NCBI RefSeq assembly: GCF_902859625.1
Contig: NZ_CADIJX010000011.1
Location: 1-64,000 of the forward strand
Direction: 5' to 3'
DNA: 64,000 nt
DNA from: Achromobacter pestifer
GTDB taxonomy: Bacteria; Pseudomonadota; Gammaproteobacteria; Burkholderiales; Burkholderiaceae_B
Part shown: one piece after another, positions 60,437 through 64,000 of the stretch
How the letters are laid out: every line of letters starts with the position of its first letter
Numbering within the stretch: position 1 is the stretch's first letter
Notes under the pieces: model-generated
Database searches by the model: none
Told to the model about the DNA's origin: nothing
What the model saw: the letters and a program-made list of their open reading frames with translations, nothing else
Program-made: the position numbers and the translations under genes

Positions 60437-60493
60437 CCGTACAGGAACACCCGTCAGGCGCTATTTGCCGGCCCCCACTGGAGAGTGACGCAT

Positions 60494-62203
60494 ATGCCGC
60501 TTCCGAAGTTGCCTACCCGCCCCGCAGCCATCCTGACCTTCCCCTCGGGCGAACCCGCCCGAGCGCAGGCCCGCACCACCAAGACTGCCGCTGCGCGGTC
60601 CAACACCCAAGCCGTACTGGCCGACGACGACGAGGACGAACTGCTCGTCCAGCCTGAACTCGACGGCATGGCGTCCCCGGCACGCAAGGCGCAGATTCCC
60701 GCGCCCGCCCGCCAGGTGCCGCCGCCACCTCCCGCCGCCGTCCCGGCCGCCCGCCCGGAAGCGCGCGCGGCCAAACCCGCCCAGACCTCATCCAAACGCA
60801 GCAAACCGCGCGCCCAGAACGCGCCGCGCAAGCTGTTCGTCCTGGACACCAACGTGCTGCTGCACGATCCCAGTTCGCTGTTCCGCTTCGAGGAACACGA
60901 CATCTTCCTGCCGATGATGACGCTGGAAGAACTGGATCACCAGAAGAAAGGCATGTCGGAAGTGGCGCGCAACGCACGCCAGGTCAGCCGGTCCCTGGAT
61001 GCGCTGGTGCAGGACGCCACGCAGCTGGACGAAGGACTGGAACTGGCCAAGCTGGGCAACAAGGACGCCACCGGGCGCCTGATGTTCCAGACGACCGCCA
61101 TCCACAGCACCCTGCCGTCCGACCTGCCCATGGGCAAGGCCGACAATCAGATCCTGGGCGTCGTCCGGGCCTTGCAGGAAAAGTACGCACAGCGTGAAGT
61201 CGTGCTGGTGTCGAAAGACATCAACATGCGATTGAAGGCGCGCGCGCTCGGCATGGCCGCGGAAGACTACTTCAACGACCATGTCCTGGAAGACTCGGAC
61301 CTGATGTATTCGGGCGTGATGCAGTTGCCCGAAGACTTCTGGAACAAGCACGGCAAGGATGTCGAGTCCTGGCAACAAGGCGGCACCACCTTCTACCGCA
61401 TCCACGGGCCGCTGTGTTCGCAGTTCGTGGTCAACCAGTTCGTCTACTTTGAAGGCCAGATGCCGCTGTACGCGCAAGTGCGCGAAGTCAGCGGCAAGAT
61501 GGCAGTGCTGGCGACCTTGCGCGACTACACCCACGGCAAGAACAATGTCTGGGGCATCACGGCGCGCAACCGCGAACAGAACTTCGCCATGAACCTGCTG
61601 ATGAACCCGGAATGCGACTTCGTGTCGTTGCTGGGTCAGGCAGGCACCGGCAAGACGCTGCTGGCACTGGCCGCGGGCATCACGCAGGTACTGGAGACCA
61701 AGCGCTACACCGAGATCATCATGACCCGCGTCACGGTGCCCGTCGGTGAAGACATCGGTTTCCTGCCCGGCACGGAAGAAGAGAAGATGCTGCCGTGGAT
61801 GGGGGCGCTGGAAGACAACCTGGACGTGCTCAACATGGGCGAAGGCGAAGGCAACGGGGACTGGGGGCGTGCCGCCACCATGGACCTGATCCGTTCGCGC
61901 ATCAAGGTCAAGTCATTGAACTTCATGCGCGGCCGCACGTTCCTGAACAAGTACCTGATCATCGACGAAGCGCAGAACCTGACGCCCAAGCAGATGAAGA
62001 CGCTGGTGACCCGCGCGGGTCCCGGCACCAAGGTGATCTGCCTGGGCAACGTTGCCCAGATCGATACGCCGTATCTGACCGAAGGCAGCTCGGGCCTGAC
62101 ATTCGTCGTGGACCGCTTCAAGGGCTGGCCGCATTCGGGCCACGTCACGCTGCAACGCGGCGAGCGTTCCCGTCTGGCCGACTACGCGGGAGATGTGCTG
62201 TAG
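60494..62203 (+). CDS. PIN-PhoH family protein (PhoH2/YlaK type)
   Basis: The 569-residue protein has a disordered, Pro/Ala-rich N-terminus of about 105 residues, a PIN nuclease domain (KLFVLDTNVLLHDPSSLFRF, acidic residues in VLVSKDINMRLKARALG) and a C-terminal PhoH ATPase domain with Walker A GQAGTGKT and Walker B YLIIDEAQNLTPKQMKTL. The order PIN then PhoH is that of PhoH2/YlaK proteins, which act as RNA-unwinding and RNA-cleaving enzymes. GGAG precedes the ATG at 60494; a GTG at 60485 is in frame. The stop codon is part of a dispersed repeat (62200-62265). Confidence 0.93.
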   Translation: MPLPKLPTRPAAILTFPSGEPARAQARTTKTAAARSNTQAVLADDDEDELLVQPELDGMASPARKAQIPAPARQVPPPPPAAVPAARPEARAAKPAQTSSKRSKPRAQNAPRKLFVLDTNVLLHDPSSLFRFEEHDIFLPMMTLEELDHQKKGMSEVARNARQVSRSLDALVQDATQLDEGLELAKLGNKDATGRLMFQTTAIHSTLPSDLPMGKADNQILGVVRALQEKYAQREVVLVSKDINMRLKARALGMAAEDYFNDHVLEDSDLMYSGVMQLPEDFWNKHGKDVESWQQGGTTFYRIHGPLCSQFVVNQFVYFEGQMPLYAQVREVSGKMAVLATLRDYTHGKNNVWGITARNREQNFAMNLLMNPECDFVSLLGQAGTGKTLLALAAGITQVLETKRYTEIIMTRVTVPVGEDIGFLPGTEEEKMLPWMGALEDNLDVLNMGEGEGNGDWGRAATMDLIRSRIKVKSLNFMRGRTFLNKYLIIDEAQNLTPKQMKTLVTRAGPGTKVICLGNVAQIDTPYLTEGSSGLTFVVDRFKGWPHSGHVTLQRGERSRLADYAGDVL

Positions 62204-62265
62204 GATGGGTGTAGCGCGAGACGTTCGCCCCGGCAACGGAACCGCGCCGCGCGCGTAACCCATCG
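62200..62265 (-). repeat. ATGGGT/ACCCAT palindromic repeat at the phoH 3' end
   Basis: On the plus strand the element starts GTAGGATGGGTGTAGCGCGAGA and ends GCGCGCGTAACCCATCG. It is the reverse complement of the copy at 62324-62390, and its TAG is the phoH stop codon. The outer ATGGGT and ACCCAT can pair. Confidence 0.75.
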
Positions 62266-62275
62266 TCTGCGCAAG

Positions 62276-62312
62276 AAAAAGCGCCTGGCTTTGACAGCCA
62301 GGCGCTTTTTTT
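62276..62312. terminator. Bidirectional terminator between phoH and entericidin genes
   Basis: AAAAAGCGCCTGGCT (62276-62290) pairs with AGCCAGGCGCTTTTT (62296-62310), with T runs on both strands. It lies between the two inverted copies of the ATGGGT repeat. Confidence 0.92.
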
Positions 62313-62323
62313 CTTTCTGCACA

Positions 62324-62390
62324 TGATGGGTTGCGCGCGCTTGATTTCCGGGATCTACCGCAGACAATCTCGCGCTACACCCATCCTACG
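62324..62390 (+). repeat. ATGGGT/ACCCAT palindromic repeat beyond the terminator
   Basis: The element starts GATGGGTTGCGCGCGC and ends TCTCGCGCTACACCCATCCTACG. It shares both ends with the copy at 33749-33816 and is inverted relative to 62200-62265. Confidence 0.75.
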
Positions 62391-62402
62391 CAACGCCGGC
62401 GA

Positions 62403-62534
62403 TTATTTGTCGGCGGCGTTGGTGATGGCATTGCCGGCCCGGGACATATCCTTGCCCATGCCCGCGACGGTATTGCAACCGGCGAGCACGAACCCGAACA
62501 CGACGAAGGCGGTCAGCACAATCTTGCCACGCAT
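62403..62534 (-). CDS. Entericidin A/B-type small lipoprotein
   Basis: The 43-residue protein starts MRGKIVLTAFVVFGFVLAGCNTVAG and then MGKDMSRAGNAIT, the typical entericidin pattern with a lipobox LAGC and the conserved C(N)T(V/M)xGxGxD motif. AGGAG lies eight bases before the ATG at 62534. Entericidins are small membrane lipoproteins; in E. coli an antidote/toxin pair (EcnA/EcnB) is described. Only one copy is present here. Confidence 0.88.
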   Translation of the reverse strand: MRGKIVLTAFVVFGFVLAGCNTVAGMGKDMSRAGNAITNAADK

Positions 62535-62577
62535 GCTGTGACTCCTGAACGATGAAAACGAAACGGCTGCTGTGGAC

Positions 62578-63273
62578 TCAGGCGATCTGCACGCGCAGTT
62601 CGCCCAGGCCTTCGACGCCGCCCGTGATCACATCACCTTGCACCACGGCGCCCACGCCTTCGGGGGTGCCCGTGAAGATGATGTCGCCCGGCTGCAATTC
62701 AAACAGGCCCGACAAGTACGAGATGCTTTCCGGAATATTCCACAGCATCTGCGAGATGTCGCTGGACTGCTTGCGCTGACCATTCACATCCAGCCAGATG
62801 GCGCCCTTGTCCAGCGTTCCCACGACGCTGCGCGGGTGGATCGGGCCCATCGGCGCGGACTCGTCGAACGCCTTGCCGATTTCCCAGGGACGGCCTTGCT
62901 TCTTCATTTCGCCTTGCAGGTCGCGGCGGGTCATGTCCAGGCCCAGCGCATAGCCCCACACGCATTCATTGGCCTCTTCGACCGGAATATCGCGGCCGCC
63001 CTTGCCCAGCACGACCACGAGTTCCATCTCGTAGTGCAGGTTGGAGGTCTTGGGCGGATAGGCCATCTTGCCGGTTTCACCGTCGGCCACGCTGAGCACG
63101 GCATCGGCCGGCTTGCAGAAGAAGAACGGATCTTCACGACCGGTGAAACCCATTTCCTTGGCGTGTTCGGCGTAATTGCGGCCGACGCAGTACACACGGC
63201 GCACCGGGAACAGCGCGGCGCTGCCGGCCACGGGAACCGCGACGGGCGGCTGGGGAGGTAGAACGTAGTCCAT
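62578..63273 (-). CDS. Fumarylacetoacetate hydrolase family protein
   Basis: The 231-residue protein is an FAH-superfamily domain with the metal-binding VGRNYAEHAKEMG and EMELVVVLGKGG near the N-terminus and FTGTPEGVGAV near the C-terminus. Such enzymes hydrolyse or decarboxylate C-C bonds in 2-oxo acids, e.g. fumarylpyruvate. The precise substrate is unknown. Near the promoter lies a Dabb-family gene on the same strand. Confidence 0.87.
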   Translation of the reverse strand: MDYVLPPQPPVAVPVAGSAALFPVRRVYCVGRNYAEHAKEMGFTGREDPFFFCKPADAVLSVADGETGKMAYPPKTSNLHYEMELVVVLGKGGRDIPVEEANECVWGYALGLDMTRRDLQGEMKKQGRPWEIGKAFDESAPMGPIHPRSVVGTLDKGAIWLDVNGQRKQSSDISQMLWNIPESISYLSGLFELQPGDIIFTGTPEGVGAVVQGDVITGGVEGLGELRVQIA

Positions 63274-63392
63274 GAGCTATCAACCTATGACAAATACGTA
63301 AGGCGGGCAGGTTTATCTTCGGGCGGCCCGAATATCAAAAATCATCCGCGAGTTTATCCCTTTCCCGGGTGCAAAGCGCGGCCTGCATACGT

Positions 63393-63695
63393 TCAGGAAA
63401 ACGTAGGGATATCCCCATCAAACACCACCAGGCGCTCAATGAAATCCGCCATGTAGGCCTTCATCTCCTGGTGCGCCGGGGACACCTGATAACGGTCATG
63501 CGCGGGGCCGTCCGCGAAGGCGGCGACCACGGCATGGGTCAGGCCGTCTGACCGGGCGGCCTGATTGGGCCGGAACGCATACCCCGCCACCCCCTCGCAT
63601 TCCGCCAGAATCCGGTCGCAGTACCCCTGGACCCGATCATGGAACCGCGCATCGGCGGCGGCCGACAGTTGCAACATCACGACATGCAGAAACAT
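63393..63695 (-). CDS. Dabb-family (stress-responsive A/B barrel) protein
   Basis: The 100-residue protein is a small ferredoxin-like barrel of the Dabb family, opening MFLHVVMLQL and with the SPAHQEMK and TPD-like ends. Members occur in aromatic catabolic operons and as dimeric enzymes. The start codon overlaps the stop codon of the preceding livM gene (TGATG), so translation is coupled. Confidence 0.82.
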   Translation of the reverse strand: MFLHVVMLQLSAAADARFHDRVQGYCDRILAECEGVAGYAFRPNQAARSDGLTHAVVAAFADGPAHDRYQVSPAHQEMKAYMADFIERLVVFDGDIPTFS

Positions 63696-64000
63696 CAGGA
63701 CTCCTTTTTCACTCGGGTCGCGGCAAGCCAGATGCGCGACACCAACCCCATGATGCCGTCACGCAACAGCAGCACGCACAAGACGAAGATCGCGCCCTGG
63801 ACGATCAGTACCCAGGATCCCAGCGGCGCCAGATAATTCTGCAACGACACGAAGGTGAGGGCCCCGGCAAGCGGGCCGAACACCGTGCCAATGCCGCCCA
63901 GCAGCGCCATCAGCACCACCTCGCCATTGGCGTGCCAATGCACGTCCGTCAACGAAGCCACGCCGAAGACCAGCACCTTCAATCCGCCCGCCAGTCCGGC
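63695..64000 (-). CDS. livM: Branched-chain amino acid ABC transporter permease LivM, C-terminal part
   Basis: The frame runs off the window edge at 64000, so only the C-terminal part (at least 101 residues) is seen. It shows three membrane segments with GGIGTVFGPLAGAL and a basic tail, which match LivM permeases of the branched-chain amino acid type. In this context it more likely serves an aromatic or carboxylic acid substrate together with the Dabb and FAH genes. The start lies outside the window. Confidence 0.82.
   Translation of the reverse strand, partial: AGLAGGLKVLVFGVASLTDVHWHANGEVVLMALLGGIGTVFGPLAGALTFVSLQNYLAPLGSWVLIVQGAIFVLCVLLLRDGIMGLVSRIWLAATRVKKES

Overview
The window looks like a chromosomal segment of a high-GC betaproteobacterium of the Alcaligenaceae, most likely Achromobacter or a close Bordetella relative. 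This rests on the GC-rich coding, two Bug/TctC-type solute receptors, an H-NS protein of the BpH3 type, the gene order alaC-hom-thrC, and intergenic GC-rich repeats of the kind common in that group. The genus is inferred from gene content, not from a marker gene. I see no prophage, IS element, plasmid gene or CRISPR array; most of the window is core metabolism plus transport.

Layout. 0-10 kb: two identical tRNA-Leu(CAG) genes around a tRNA aminocarboxypropyltransferase (tapT), then exporters (EamA, AEC, ArsB-like), a thiosulfate-type YeeE importer, a membrane-anchored glutamate-synthase-like protein and a phospholipase D lipoprotein. 10-15 kb: the ergothioneine pair egtD-egtB, tRNA-Met and a set of very small membrane or proline-rich genes. 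15-25 kb: YddG exporter, a diguanylate cyclase, DUF4153, AI-2E-type and DUF3053 genes, and an 840-bp gene-free stretch with odd strand composition. 25-34 kb: cytochromes, purB, GST, a TauE-type permease, mnmA, a LysR/Bug pair and an N-formylglutamate hydrolase. 34-46 kb: proton-translocating transhydrogenase (pntAA-AB-B), glycolate oxidase (glcD-E-F), a small catabolic operon (Bug receptor, cupin dioxygenase, SDR, IclR) and a D-lactate-dehydrogenase-type flavoprotein. 46-60 kb: DAHP synthase, tldD, an H-NS protein, pepN, fbp and the threonine genes hom and thrC with alaC. 60-64 kb: bcp, a PIN-PhoH protein, an entericidin, an FAH-family hydrolase and the end of a livM permease.

The most striking observation is in front of the DAHP synthase gene (46.98-47.22 kb, minus strand). 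A 27-codon leader peptide carries the run FYFYFYGF and is followed by a strong terminator. Segments that can form mutually exclusive 1:2, 2:3 and 3:4 helices lie in the right order. This is a complete ribosome-mediated transcription attenuator that would sense charged tRNA-Phe and tRNA-Tyr. The leader peptide may even be translated from a leaderless transcript. The second notable observation is a 78-bp in-frame copy of a GC-rich dispersed repeat inside the 5' end of mnmA, which adds 26 residues just before the ATP-binding loop. Other copies of that repeat and of a second palindromic ATGGGT/ACCCAT repeat sit next to gene ends, one of them supplying the phoH stop codon.
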